This document shows positions 1-7,347 of a stretch of 21,198 nucleotides of DNA, piece after piece. The first letter of the stretch is position 1. Each line of letters opens with the position of its first letter. The position numbers and the translations under genes were made by a program. This stretch comes from an uncultured Oscillospiraceae bacterium. Its GTDB lineage: Bacteria > Bacillota > Clostridia > UBA1212 > SIG427. The notes below the pieces were generated by a model, which was given only the letters and a program-made list of their open reading frames with translations, made no database searches and was not told the origin of the DNA. The stretch covers positions 1-21,198 of the forward strand of contig CABQMV010000020.1 in assembly GCA_902465325.1 (NCBI GenBank). The letters are read 5' to 3'.

Positions 1-258
1 CGCAGCCGCGCCTGCCTCTTCCAGCATCAGAGTCTGCATCTCCGGCGTACCGGTAACTACCGCTTTCAATAAATAAGTTTCCGCTGTATTTACATTATCC
101 AGTAAATCGTAAAATGCCCGGTTATACTGATTATCTAGCGCCGCTTTATATTCAGAAGCCTTACTGTTGAAAAAAATTCCGTATACAAGCAGGCCCGCAA
201 TCACCAGGCAAGTGGCTGTTCCCGCTATTATTTTATGAGTTTTAGACAATGAAAACAT
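1..258 (-). CDS. ypeB: Germination protein YpeB, N-terminal part (cut by window edge)
   Basis: Open frame of 86 codons that runs off the left edge. YpeB is needed in spore formers for stable incorporation of the cortex-lytic enzyme SleB in the spore coat or inner membrane. Residues about 8-27 form an uncleaved-looking hydrophobic anchor (IIAGTATCLVIAGLLVYGIF). It is followed by a YNRAFYDLLDNVNTAETYLLKA stretch that I recognise from clostridial YpeB N-terminal regions. The ATG is preceded by a strong GAGGAGG site about 7 nt upstream. The gene diverges from pspA. A sleB partner is not in the visible part. The family call rests on this N-terminal segment only, so another membrane-anchored coiled-coil protein cannot be fully excluded. 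Confidence 0.72.
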   Translation of the reverse strand, partial: MFSLSKTHKIIAGTATCLVIAGLLVYGIFFNSKASEYKAALDNQYNRAFYDLLDNVNTAETYLLKAVVTGTPEMQTLMLEEAGAAA

Positions 259-289
259 AGAGCACTCCTCCTCAAACTTTATACCTGCC

Positions 290-325
290 CCTGCAAAGAA
301 ATACAGCCGTATGTTTCTTTGCAGG
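290..325. repeat. Perfect 12-bp inverted repeat between divergent ypeB and pspA
   Basis: CCTGCAAAGAAA (290-301) is matched exactly by TTTCTTTGCAGG (314-325), with a 12-nt centre that allows three more pairs (TAC/GTA). It lies about 30 bp upstream of the ypeB start and about 90 bp upstream of pspA. There is no U-tract on either side and the genes diverge, so it is not an obvious terminator. It could be an operator or a hairpin in the ypeB 5' leader. Confidence 0.6.
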
Positions 326-417
326 AGGTAAAGGTAGTTTTTCCCTGTCCGGGCATAGTTATTCCTGTTTATGAATAGAATAAAAAATAAAAATATGCTA
401 TTATAAGGAAGGCACAT

Positions 418-1089
418 ATGGGAATATTGAAAAGACTAAAAGCGCTCTTCTCCGGAATGGCCCATAAGACAACTGACAGGTTGGAAAGCAATAAGCCTGA
501 ATGGCTGATTGCCGATGCAGAAGAAAAAATAAAAAAAAGCAGGAAAGAGGCAGAGAAGCAGCTGATTGAAATTCAAACCTGGACAGAAATGATACGGCTG
601 GATATGAGAGAGGCAGAAACCGCTTTAGACCAGGTCCGCGAAAAGATTGACATGACTGTGCAGGAGGGCGATAAAGAACTGCTGGCCGAGCTTTTACTGC
701 AGGAGGATGACTATAAATCCTACTATTATACCAAAAAGGAGCTCTTTGACAGCGCCGTAGCAGAGGCCATTCGAGTACGGGATAATTACCGGCAGTTTGA
801 AGCACAGATGAATGAGAAGACTCGTATGCTTAAGAACATTAAATCCCAGGCCCAGCTGGCCGAAATCAGAAGCCGTATTCTCGAACTAGACGATGCCTAC
901 GGCTCCCGGTCAGAACTGGCAGAGAGCATGGACCGACTCCGATTTGCGGTAAATGAGCAGAGCGCCCGCATTATGGCAACAGAGCAGATCCGAAGAGACA
1001 AGGTAGATACCAAAGTGTCCGATTTAGAGTACAGCATAAAATGGAAAAAAGCCATGGAGCGGGCCGGAGCTCTTCTGGAGAAAGGATAA
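418..1089 (+). CDS. pspA: PspA/IM30 family membrane-associated protein
   Basis: Protein of 223 aa, the usual length for PspA/Vipp1. This family binds the inner face of the membrane, forms rods or rings of ESCRT-III-like coiled coils, and protects membrane integrity under envelope stress. The N-terminus (MGILKRLKALFSGM) reads as a short amphipathic membrane-binding helix. The rest is almost entirely charged heptad-rich helix (about 25-215), including KSRKEAEKQLIEIQTWTEMI and AEAIRVRDNYRQFEAQM. The ATG follows AAGGAAGG. It heads a tight group with acpS, yhbY and an asparaginase-like gene. No PspF or PspC-like partner is seen. No convincing promoter was found in the AT-rich 360-417 stretch. Confidence 0.85.
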   Translation: MGILKRLKALFSGMAHKTTDRLESNKPEWLIADAEEKIKKSRKEAEKQLIEIQTWTEMIRLDMREAETALDQVREKIDMTVQEGDKELLAELLLQEDDYKSYYYTKKELFDSAVAEAIRVRDNYRQFEAQMNEKTRMLKNIKSQAQLAEIRSRILELDDAYGSRSELAESMDRLRFAVNEQSARIMATEQIRRDKVDTKVSDLEYSIKWKKAMERAGALLEKG

Positions 1090-1094
1090 AAAGC

Positions 1095-1481
1095 TTGAAA
1101 ATTTATACGGGAACAGACATAATAGAGGTCGAACGAGTGAAAGCTGCTATAAAAGGGACAAAGGGATTTCTGGATAAAGTTTTTACACCGGAAGAACAGG
1201 CTTACTGCCGCAGCCGGGGAAAAGGCAGATACGAAAGCTTTGCCGCCCGTTTTGCTGCAAAGGAAGCTGCTTCAAAAGCGCTGGGCTGCGGAATCGGCTC
1301 CTGCTTTGGACTGACAGAATGTCAGATTCTCAATCAGGAAACCACAGGAGCGCCCTCCATCACATTTACCGGAAAAGCGTTGGAACAGCTGAAATCCTTG
1401 GGGATTACCTCCTGGTCTGTAAGCCTCTCTCATATAGAACAAACAGCAATTGCTACAGTAACAATGATTGGAAAGGATTGA
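1095..1481 (+). CDS. acpS: Holo-[acyl-carrier-protein] synthase AcpS
   Basis: Transfers 4'-phosphopantetheine from CoA to the acyl carrier protein for fatty acid synthesis. The 128-aa frame starts at a TTG at 1095, giving (M)KIYTGTDIIEVERV, which matches the family start GIDIVEIxR. A longer in-frame ATG at 1041 lies inside pspA and adds a tail without family character. A GGAGAAAGG-like site lies just upstream, at the end of pspA, 5 nt after whose stop the gene begins. Diagnostic elements: the metal-site Asp in GTDIIE, RFAAKEAASKALG (FxxKEA motif), and C-terminal SLSHIEQTAIATV. Close spacing suggests cotranscription and translational coupling with pspA and yhbY. Confidence 0.93.
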   Translation: MKIYTGTDIIEVERVKAAIKGTKGFLDKVFTPEEQAYCRSRGKGRYESFAARFAAKEAASKALGCGIGSCFGLTECQILNQETTGAPSITFTGKALEQLKSLGITSWSVSLSHIEQTAIATVTMIGKD

Positions 1482-1485
1482 AACT

Positions 1486-1782
1486 ATGCTGACAAGCAAA
1501 CAGCGCGCGGCCTTACGTAGCCTCGCCAATGACATGGAAACCATTTTACAGATAGGAAAGGACGGACTGAGCCCGGCGCTGCTAAAACAAATTGACGATG
1601 CGCTTACCGCCAGAGAAATGATTAAAATCCGGGTACTGAACAATCAGGAGCTGTGCGCCCGGCAGATTGCAGACAGTATAGGTCTTCACATAGACTGCCA
1701 GATCGTACAGGTAATCGGCACCCGGATTGTACTTTACAGGAGAAACCCAAAGAAGGCCTCCTATGATTTTTGTCTCACATGA
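1486..1782 (+). CDS. yhbY: YhbY/CRM-domain RNA-binding protein
   Basis: Small protein of 98 aa from the ATG at 1486, matching the roughly 96-97 aa of E. coli YhbY and B. subtilis YqeI. These single CRM-domain proteins associate with pre-50S ribosomal particles. Family features are the N-terminal MLTSKQRAALRSLAN, the IGKDGLSPALLKQIDDAL segment containing the GxxG-like GKDGLS loop, the AREMIKIRVLNN strand, and the C-terminal IVQVIGTRIVLYRR. A TTG 18 nt upstream in frame is less likely, because GGAAAGG lies about 10 nt before the ATG. The stop overlaps the start of the next gene (ATGA). Confidence 0.92.
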   Translation: MLTSKQRAALRSLANDMETILQIGKDGLSPALLKQIDDALTAREMIKIRVLNNQELCARQIADSIGLHIDCQIVQVIGTRIVLYRRNPKKASYDFCLT

Positions 1783-2534
1783 AAAAGATTCTGCTGATAG
1801 AAACGGGCGGTACCATTAGCTGCCAAGAGGAAAACGGTGAGTTGACCCCCTCCCCTTCCATTACAGATGCTGTATGGAAGCAATACCAAAAGGAGCATCC
1901 AGGAGAAGCACATTTTACCGTAATAAAGCCCTATACCATTCTCAGCGAGAATCTTCTGCCAGACCGCTGGATAGAACTGATAGCCGCCATTAACCAGGCC
2001 CGGCCGGAGGAGTACAGCGGGGTAATCGTAACCCACGGAACAGACAGTATTGATTTTACCCGCGCATTTCTTCACTATCATTACGGCCCTGGAATTCAGG
2101 TAATCGGCGCCCTGTACCCTCCTGCAGATTCCAGAACCGATGCGTTTGGTAATTTTCAGGAAGCCGTCAGGCGCTGCGGCCCAATAGAGGCAAGAAAATT
2201 CTGCTATCCGCTGCGCCGGGGGCTGGTAATAACCGCCTACCCGGGGCTGGATTATTCTCTGTACACTTTTGACGATGAGGTTCCGGATTTTATTATTCAT
2301 ATTATGTACCACAGTGGTACAGGCTGCACTGCCTCAAACCGCCGTTATGATTTGGGCACCTTTGTACAGAAGGCAGGCCGGTCAGGCATACCGGTGTACG
2401 CAGTGGGCTTTCCGGGAAATTCTAACATTTATGCCGGTCACCGCGCGCTTTGGGAAAAGGGATTGCGCTTTGTTCCGGATATTTCCTTTCCCCAGCTCCT
2501 GGTCAAACTGACACTGGGCTTGAAATTACCTTAA
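1779..2534 (+). CDS. Compact L-asparaginase-like amidohydrolase
   Basis: The 251-aa protein belongs to the bacterial asparaginase/glutaminase fold family. Members hydrolyse L-asparagine to aspartate and ammonia. Visible family signatures are TGGTI with candidate nucleophile Thr12 and VTHGTDS with Thr88-Asp89. A C-terminal domain has the order YPGLD, HSGTGCT, GIPVYAVGFPG and DISFPQLLVKL. It is about 75-80 residues shorter than classical enzymes. The block after the ADGxxN-like motif (here ADSRTDAFGNFQEAV), which carries the catalytic-triad lysine (Lys162 in E. coli AnsB), appears absent. Activity on asparagine is therefore uncertain. There is no signal peptide, so it is cytoplasmic. The start ATG overlaps the yhbY stop, indicating translational coupling. 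Confidence 0.8.
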   Translation: MKKILLIETGGTISCQEENGELTPSPSITDAVWKQYQKEHPGEAHFTVIKPYTILSENLLPDRWIELIAAINQARPEEYSGVIVTHGTDSIDFTRAFLHYHYGPGIQVIGALYPPADSRTDAFGNFQEAVRRCGPIEARKFCYPLRRGLVITAYPGLDYSLYTFDDEVPDFIIHIMYHSGTGCTASNRRYDLGTFVQKAGRSGIPVYAVGFPGNSNIYAGHRALWEKGLRFVPDISFPQLLVKLTLGLKLP

Positions 2535-2548
2535 TAAAGCTGTATAAT
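2520..2548 (+). promoter_or_regulatory. Sigma-A-type promoter for the glycosyltransferase gene
   Basis: TTGAAA (2520-2525), 17-bp spacer, TATAAT (2543-2548). The -35 box overlaps the last codons of the asparaginase-like gene. Transcription would start near 2555, about 40 nt before the next start codon. Confidence 0.7.
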
Positions 2549-2596
2549 TTGATTTCGTGTTTCGTACAAGTATTGATTGAAGGACTGTGACAGATA

Positions 2597-4186
2597 ATGA
2601 AAAAACACCGTGCACTATGGTTTTCTTTAATAGCTTCGTTCCTGTTTATTACACTTTGCTCCATGGCTTCTTTTCTATTTCCCCTGCACAGCAGAGTAGA
2701 TCAGAACATATTTTATACGCTGGGAAGAGGGATTTTAGACGGCAGAGTTCCCTACCGGGATCTCTTTGAACATAAAGGACCTCTCATTTACTTTTTTCAC
2801 GCCTTTGCCGCCTTAATTGACCGGCATTCCTTCATTGGAATTTATTTACTTGAAGTTATTTTCTTCACTGTCACCTTGTTTTTTATGCTGAAAACAGCCA
2901 GACTTTTTACGGGAGAACGGTCTGCCTATATTACAACACTTTTAGCCGGCGCAGTGTGCTGCACCGCTTTTTGTTTTAAATCGGGAGATAATGCGGAGGA
3001 ATATTGTTTCGCTTTTTTGGTTGTCAGCCTCTACTATTTAATACGGTACTTCAAAGCAGCAGACCGAGATTTAATCGGTGTAGGGCTGCAGGGAAAAATG
3101 ATTTCTCTGCACACACATTTAATTAATTACAAAGTTATTTTTATAAACGGAGTTTTAGCCGGCTTTGTACTTTGGATTAAATTTATTCAGCTGGGCTTCT
3201 GGATCGCTTGGATGGGAATCCTGTTCTTCGTTTTACTGTTCCAAAAGGAATATAAGAGGGCGTTTGTAAGCTGCTTTGTATTCCTGGGGGGAATGGCAGT
3301 CACGCCTCTGCCCTGGATTATATATTTTGGCGTGAACCATGCCATAGGAGACTGGCTGACCATCTACTTTTACGATAATATTGTGCTCTATGCCAAACAT
3401 TTTACTGTCTGGGAAAAAATCACGTCGCTGGCTGACAGCTTTTTTAAAGACTTCTGCCAGAATCCTCTGGCAATTTTCCTGATTGTACTGGGACTGGTAC
3501 AGTTCGGGGTTCTGAAAAAGTATTTCAAATCCCGGTTTGCCCGACTTTCTGTTCCGATTTCCTTTTTAGCGCTGTATATTATGGTATATATTGGCGGTGT
3601 CCGATATGACTATTATATGCTGATCTCCATTCCCTTCTGCCTGTTCGGTACCATTGCTGTAGTAGACTGTGTAAAGGCGATGCCTGATATGTGGGTGAAT
3701 CGGCTTCTGATACATTTAACCCAGAAAAAAGGAAGTCTGGTGTCTATAGGACTCTGTACGCTGATTGTAACGGGATATGTAGCGCTGGCAGCCAATACCC
3801 TGCCCTACTATGGCAAAACAAAAAAAGATTATCCCCAGTACCAATTTGCAGAAATTATTCAGCAGACACCCGGCGCAACTTTGCTGAACTACGGCTTTAT
3901 TGACGGAGGCTTTTACCTGGCCGCCGGTCTGGAGCCTATTCCCGGAAATAAGTTCTTCTGTAAAGTCAATATTTCCGAAAAGGTTTTTCCTGAAATGTAT
4001 GAAGAACAGATTTCTATGGTAGCGGAAAGGAAAGTAGACTATGTAGTCATCCGCATCTGGAAAGGTCAGAATATTCAGCAGGGAATGCGGCTGGATTACG
4101 AGGATTTATTTAATAATTATAAAATAATTGCCGCTGCCGACGATCCTTATGAGTCTTACCGCTTCTTTTTATTGAAACAGAAATAG
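2597..4186 (+). CDS. Multi-pass membrane glycosyltransferase-like protein (GT-C fold, GT39/ArnT-like)
   Basis: A 529-aa integral membrane protein with about 9-11 hydrophobic spans over residues 8-400, followed by a soluble C-terminal region. After the first span comes PYRDLFEHKGPLIYFFHAF. This D-x-F-x-HKGP loop is the typical first extracytoplasmic loop of bacterial GT-C proteins of the PMT/ArnT group, where an acidic residue acts in catalysis. Such enzymes use polyprenyl-phosphate sugars to glycosylate surface polymers or proteins. The acceptor cannot be told here. The C-terminal part (NYGFIDGGFYLAAGLEP onward) is also typical of these proteins. The SD is weak (AAGGA about 12 nt upstream). 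It stands alone with its own promoter, and the hairpin after its stop may act as its terminator. Confidence 0.75.
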   Translation: MKKHRALWFSLIASFLFITLCSMASFLFPLHSRVDQNIFYTLGRGILDGRVPYRDLFEHKGPLIYFFHAFAALIDRHSFIGIYLLEVIFFTVTLFFMLKTARLFTGERSAYITTLLAGAVCCTAFCFKSGDNAEEYCFAFLVVSLYYLIRYFKAADRDLIGVGLQGKMISLHTHLINYKVIFINGVLAGFVLWIKFIQLGFWIAWMGILFFVLLFQKEYKRAFVSCFVFLGGMAVTPLPWIIYFGVNHAIGDWLTIYFYDNIVLYAKHFTVWEKITSLADSFFKDFCQNPLAIFLIVLGLVQFGVLKKYFKSRFARLSVPISFLALYIMVYIGGVRYDYYMLISIPFCLFGTIAVVDCVKAMPDMWVNRLLIHLTQKKGSLVSIGLCTLIVTGYVALAANTLPYYGKTKKDYPQYQFAEIIQQTPGATLLNYGFIDGGFYLAAGLEPIPGNKFFCKVNISEKVFPEMYEEQISMVAERKVDYVVIRIWKGQNIQQGMRLDYEDLFNNYKIIAAADDPYESYRFFLLKQK

Positions 4187-4263
4187 AAAATCCCCCTTTA
4201 TGATTTTTATACCGGTAAAAGGGTATACTGATAATTAAAATCATAAACACAGGGGGTTTTTTT
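4187..4263 (+). promoter_or_regulatory. Long inverted repeat containing a promoter and the downstream ribosome binding site
   Basis: CCCCC (4192-4196) and TTTATGATTTT (4197-4207) pair with AAAATCATAAA (4237-4247) and GGGGG (4252-4256), with a 4-nt CACA bulge. An inner ATACC/GGTAT stem is also possible. The GGGGG is followed by seven T's (4257-4263), so a read-through transcript would form a terminator-like hairpin. The same AGGGGG serves as ribosome binding site for the ATG at 4264. A -10 box TATACT (4224-4229), with only a poor -35 (TGATTT, 4201-4206, 17-bp spacer), lies in the loop. An mRNA started there would lack the left arm and leave the ribosome binding site free. Confidence 0.55.
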
Positions 4264-5289
4264 ATGGAAAAAATTAAAGTTGTTCAATACGGCTGCGGAA
4301 AAATGAGTAAGTATATTCTTCGTTATCTATACGAAAAGGGAGCGCAAATTGTAGGCGCCATTGATGTCAATCCGGAAATCATAGGAATGGATATTGGCGA
4401 TTACGCAGAGCTTGGCTTTAAAACCGGAATTCGTATCAGCAACAATGCAGACGAGGTGCTGGATAATACAGACCCTGATATTGCGGTGGTAACGCTGTTC
4501 AGTCTGGTCAGCGACTGTTTTGACTACTATGTAAAATGTCTCAGCCGCGGCATCAATGTCATCTCCACCTGCGAGGAAGCAACCTACTGTTGGACCACAG
4601 ATCCCGTTCGGGCCAATATGCTGGATACACTTGCCAAAGAAAACGGCTGTACTTTTGTGGGCAGCGGAATGGAGGATATCTTCTGGGTAAATATGGTAGG
4701 CCTTGTGGCCGGCGGATGTCATCAAATTCAAAAAATAGAGGGCGCTGTCAGCTATAATGTAGAAGACTACGGCCTTGCTCTGGCTAAAGCCCATGGCGTA
4801 GGGCTGACGCCGGAGGAATTCGAAAGGCAGCTGGCACATCCGGAGACATTGGAACCCTCTTATGTATGGAACTCAAACGAAGCGCTTGCCTCCAAAATGG
4901 GATGGAGCATAAAAAGCCAAACACAAAAGTGCGTTCCCTATTACCACAGCAGCGATTTGTACTCGGCCACTCTAGGGGAGACGATTCCCAAGGGAAACTG
5001 CATAGGAATGGCCGCAGTCGTCACAACGGAAACGTTCCAGGGACCTATTATTGAAACCCAGTGTATCGGCAAAGTATACGGTCCCTCTGACGGAGATATG
5101 TGTGATTGGAAAATAACAGGAGAACCCAACACCGAGTTTCACGTGGTAAAGCCTGCTACAGTAGAGCACACCTGCGCCACCATTGTCAATCGGATTCCCA
5201 CTGTATTAAACGCGCCGGCAGGTGTAGTGACACTGGATAACCTGGATACCCTGTCCTATTTAACTTATCCTATGGAGTATTACTGGTAA
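4264..5289 (+). CDS. 2,4-diaminopentanoate dehydrogenase-like NAD(P)-dependent oxidoreductase
   Basis: A 341-aa protein related to dihydrodipicolinate reductase. It resembles clostridial Ord, which deaminates 2,4-diaminopentanoate in the oxidative ornithine fermentation pathway. Residues 5-16 (KVVQYGCGKMSK) form the GxGxM Rossmann loop. Following segments with strong Ord resemblance are EKGAQIVGAIDVNPEIIGMDIG, INVISTCEEATY and GSGMEDIFWVNMVG. The C-terminal half is the substrate and dimerisation domain. None of the other ornithine pathway genes (orA, orB, orS/orE, ortA/B) is in the window. The true substrate may therefore be a different amino acid or imine. AGGGGG lies 7 nt before the ATG, inside the inverted repeat described separately. 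Confidence 0.72.
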   Translation: MEKIKVVQYGCGKMSKYILRYLYEKGAQIVGAIDVNPEIIGMDIGDYAELGFKTGIRISNNADEVLDNTDPDIAVVTLFSLVSDCFDYYVKCLSRGINVISTCEEATYCWTTDPVRANMLDTLAKENGCTFVGSGMEDIFWVNMVGLVAGGCHQIQKIEGAVSYNVEDYGLALAKAHGVGLTPEEFERQLAHPETLEPSYVWNSNEALASKMGWSIKSQTQKCVPYYHSSDLYSATLGETIPKGNCIGMAAVVTTETFQGPIIETQCIGKVYGPSDGDMCDWKITGEPNTEFHVVKPATVEHTCATIVNRIPTVLNAPAGVVTLDNLDTLSYLTYPMEYYW

Positions 5290-5302
5290 AATAATTTTTT
5301 CT

Positions 5303-5330
5303 GTTTTCACCCGGGCCTCCGGGTGAAAAC
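5303..5330. terminator. Hairpin between convergent genes
   Basis: GTTTTCACCCGG (5303-5314) pairs perfectly with CCGGGTGAAAAC (5319-5330) around a 4-nt loop. Its position between convergent genes suits a bidirectional terminator. Neither direction has the usual U-tract directly after the stem, so intrinsic termination is not certain. Confidence 0.5.
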
Positions 5331-5340
5331 AAGCCATTAT

Positions 5341-7005
5341 TCACATCGATTCCTGCATACGGTTGATAGCAACTACCAGCGCCTGGACAGAAGCCTTGAT
5401 AATATCCGGATCAATTCCGCAGCCCCAGTACATCTGATTTCCTTTTACAATTCCCACATAGGCAGCCGCTTTAGAGGAGGAGCCTGCATCCAGCGCATGC
5501 TCTTCATAGACCGCCAATGTATAATCCTCCCGGAAAAATTCCTTTAGTGCGTTGCTGACAGAGTCCAAACGTCCATTGCCAAAGCCGCAGACAACAGATT
5601 GTTTATCCCCGCACCGGACGGTCACCTGTGTTTCCAAGCCCCCGTCAACCTGCTGGTAATGCCACTCGTCTACTGTAAAAAAAGGTGTGTGTTCAACATA
5701 CGCCTTTGTAAATATTTCATATATCCATCCAGGCGTAAGCTCTTTGTGAGCCAAATCAGAAATACTCTTGGCCAGATATCCCATTTCCTCCTTCATTTTA
5801 GCAGGCATATTCAATCCGTATTTTTGATGAAGGATATAGCCTACGCCGCCCTTTCCCGACTGGCTGTTGATTCGGATTACACTGGTCTCGTATTCCCTTC
5901 CTACATCCCGCGGATCAATAGGGAGATACGGAACATTCCATACTGTCTCCTGCCGCTCCTCCCGCCATTGCATTCCCTTGGCAATGGCATCTTGATGAGA
6001 ACCGGAAAAGGCGGCAAACACCAGCGCCCCTGCATATGGCTGCCTCTCATGGACATGCATCCCGGTAAGCCGCTCGTAGGTATCACAGATTGCAGGCATA
6101 TCCGAAAAATCCAAACCCGGGTCTACCCCCTGAGAATACAGATTCATGGCAAGGGTAACCAGATCTGCATTCCCGGTCCTCTCCCCGTTTCCAAACAGCG
6201 TGCCTTCAATCCGGTCGGCACCGGCCAGCAGTCCCAGCTCCGCATCACTGACGCCGCAGCCTCTGTCATTATGGGGATGCAGGGAAAGCAGCACCTGCTC
6301 TCTGTATTTTAATTTTTTGCTGACATACTCAATTTGTCCTGCAAACACATGGGGCATAGCATTTTCTACAGTAGTGGGAATATTAATAATAACCGGACGG
6401 TCTTCACAGGGTTGCCAGACATCTAACACCGCATTACACACCTCCAGTGCATAGTCCACCTCTGTCCCCGGAAAGCTCTCCGGACTGTATTCAAAGCGGA
6501 ACTTTCCCTCTGTACCCTGGGCCAGCTCCTTCAAAAGCCGCGCCCCCTCCACCGCCAGTGCTTGGACCTCCGCTCTGGACTTATGGAAGACCTGCTGCCG
6601 CTGAGCAACAGAAGTAGAATTATACAGATGTATAATGGCACCGGGCGCCCCCTCCACCGCCTCAAAGGTTCTTTTAATAATATGGGGTCTCGCCTGAGTT
6701 AAAACCTGTATGGTAACATCCTGCGGAATCAGATGCTGTTCAATTAGTATCCGCACAAAGCGGTACTCTGTTTCCGAAGCGGCAGGAAAGCCCACCTCAA
6801 TTTCTTTAAAGCCGATAGCCGTCAGCAATTTAAAGTACTCTACTTTCTCCCCCAGGCTCATGGGCTCTACCAGAGCCTGATTCCCGTCTCGCAGGTCTAC
6901 GCTGCACCATACCGGCGCTTTCTCTATATGATCCTTTCGGCTCCAGTCCTGAAAGCGCTCCGGAGGCAAAAAGTAGCTTCTTTTGTACTTATCAACATTT
7001 TTCAT
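5341..7005 (-). CDS. leuA: 2-isopropylmalate synthase (LeuA type 2)
   Basis: Condenses acetyl-CoA with 2-oxoisovalerate in the first committed step of leucine synthesis. At 554 aa it fits the longer LeuA2 branch (Corynebacterium and Mycobacterium type) rather than the roughly 510-aa E. coli type. The N-terminal TIM barrel carries the metal-site motif DLRDGNQ (37-43), the VGFPAASETE segment, HPHND (243-247) and the GNGERTGN loop (272-279). The region from about residue 430 is the regulatory LeuA dimer domain, so leucine feedback inhibition is expected. The SD is weak. It lies 41 nt downstream of the BFD-like gene and probably shares its transcript. No T-box or leucine leader peptide is seen upstream. 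Confidence 0.93.
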   Translation of the reverse strand: MKNVDKYKRSYFLPPERFQDWSRKDHIEKAPVWCSVDLRDGNQALVEPMSLGEKVEYFKLLTAIGFKEIEVGFPAASETEYRFVRILIEQHLIPQDVTIQVLTQARPHIIKRTFEAVEGAPGAIIHLYNSTSVAQRQQVFHKSRAEVQALAVEGARLLKELAQGTEGKFRFEYSPESFPGTEVDYALEVCNAVLDVWQPCEDRPVIINIPTTVENAMPHVFAGQIEYVSKKLKYREQVLLSLHPHNDRGCGVSDAELGLLAGADRIEGTLFGNGERTGNADLVTLAMNLYSQGVDPGLDFSDMPAICDTYERLTGMHVHERQPYAGALVFAAFSGSHQDAIAKGMQWREERQETVWNVPYLPIDPRDVGREYETSVIRINSQSGKGGVGYILHQKYGLNMPAKMKEEMGYLAKSISDLAHKELTPGWIYEIFTKAYVEHTPFFTVDEWHYQQVDGGLETQVTVRCGDKQSVVCGFGNGRLDSVSNALKEFFREDYTLAVYEEHALDAGSSSKAAAYVGIVKGNQMYWGCGIDPDIIKASVQALVVAINRMQESM

Positions 7006-7046
7006 AGTAATTCGCTGCTCTTTCTCTGTCTATTCCGCCGTAATGA

Positions 7047-7253
7047 TTATCTGCTATGTATAATTTCAGAAATGGCGTCCAGTATTTTGCCATGGCAGCC
7101 GCCGCAGCCTGTAGAACAGCTTGTAATTTTCTGTACATCCTCAAAGGCATGTTCTACGTCGGTAAAATTATGCAATGTCCGAAGAGCATTTTCCACATCG
7201 GCATAAGATACCTGTTTACAATTGCATATCATTACATTTTCATTCACCATCAC
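7047..7253 (-). CDS. BFD-like [2Fe-2S]-binding protein
   Basis: A 68-aa protein with cysteines at residues 10, 12, 46, 50 and 53 (CNC ... CSTGCGGC). This is the CxC ... CxxC arrangement of the bacterioferritin-associated ferredoxin (Fer2_BFD) fold. Such domains bind a [2Fe-2S] cluster and act as redox or assembly partners, either alone or fused to larger enzymes. GAAGGAGG lies 6 nt before a GTG (7253) and 9 nt before an ATG (7250), so either start is possible. An internal ATG just before ICNC is less well placed. The gene heads a transcript with leuA. Its redox partner is not in the window. Confidence 0.82.
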   Translation of the reverse strand: MMVNENVMICNCKQVSYADVENALRTLHNFTDVEHAFEDVQKITSCSTGCGGCHGKILDAISEIIHSR

Positions 7254-7291
7254 ACATGGCCTCCTTCAAATTAATAGTAGATTTTCTATAT

Positions 7292-7300
7292 AGTATACCA
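7292..7300 (-). promoter_or_regulatory. Extended -10 promoter for the BFD-like gene and leuA
   Basis: Read on the minus strand, TGGTATACT gives a TGn extension plus TATACT (-10 at 7297-7292). The -35 region is poor, which is usual for extended -10 promoters. It lies about 40 nt upstream of the start codon. Confidence 0.5.
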
Positions 7301-7347
7301 TAAGTGTGAAAATAATAAAACCGCCAAATTTTTTAATAGTTTATTCA

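Noticed and set aside
401..805. 134-codon minus-strand frame opposite pspA
   Set aside because: Low-complexity shadow of the coiled-coil coding sequence, without a plausible start site.
1041..1094. Upstream ATG extension of acpS
   Set aside because: The added residues lie inside pspA and do not resemble AcpS. The TTG at 1095 gives the family N-terminus and follows a ribosome binding site.
5599..6312. 237-codon plus-strand frame opposite leuA
   Set aside because: It is antisense to a gene with complete LeuA motifs and shows no protein family character. It is a shadow of codon bias.
7006..7300. T-box or leucine attenuator upstream of leuA
   Set aside because: The 41-nt gap before leuA is too short, and the upstream region of the BFD-like gene has neither a T-box motif nor a Leu-rich leader peptide.
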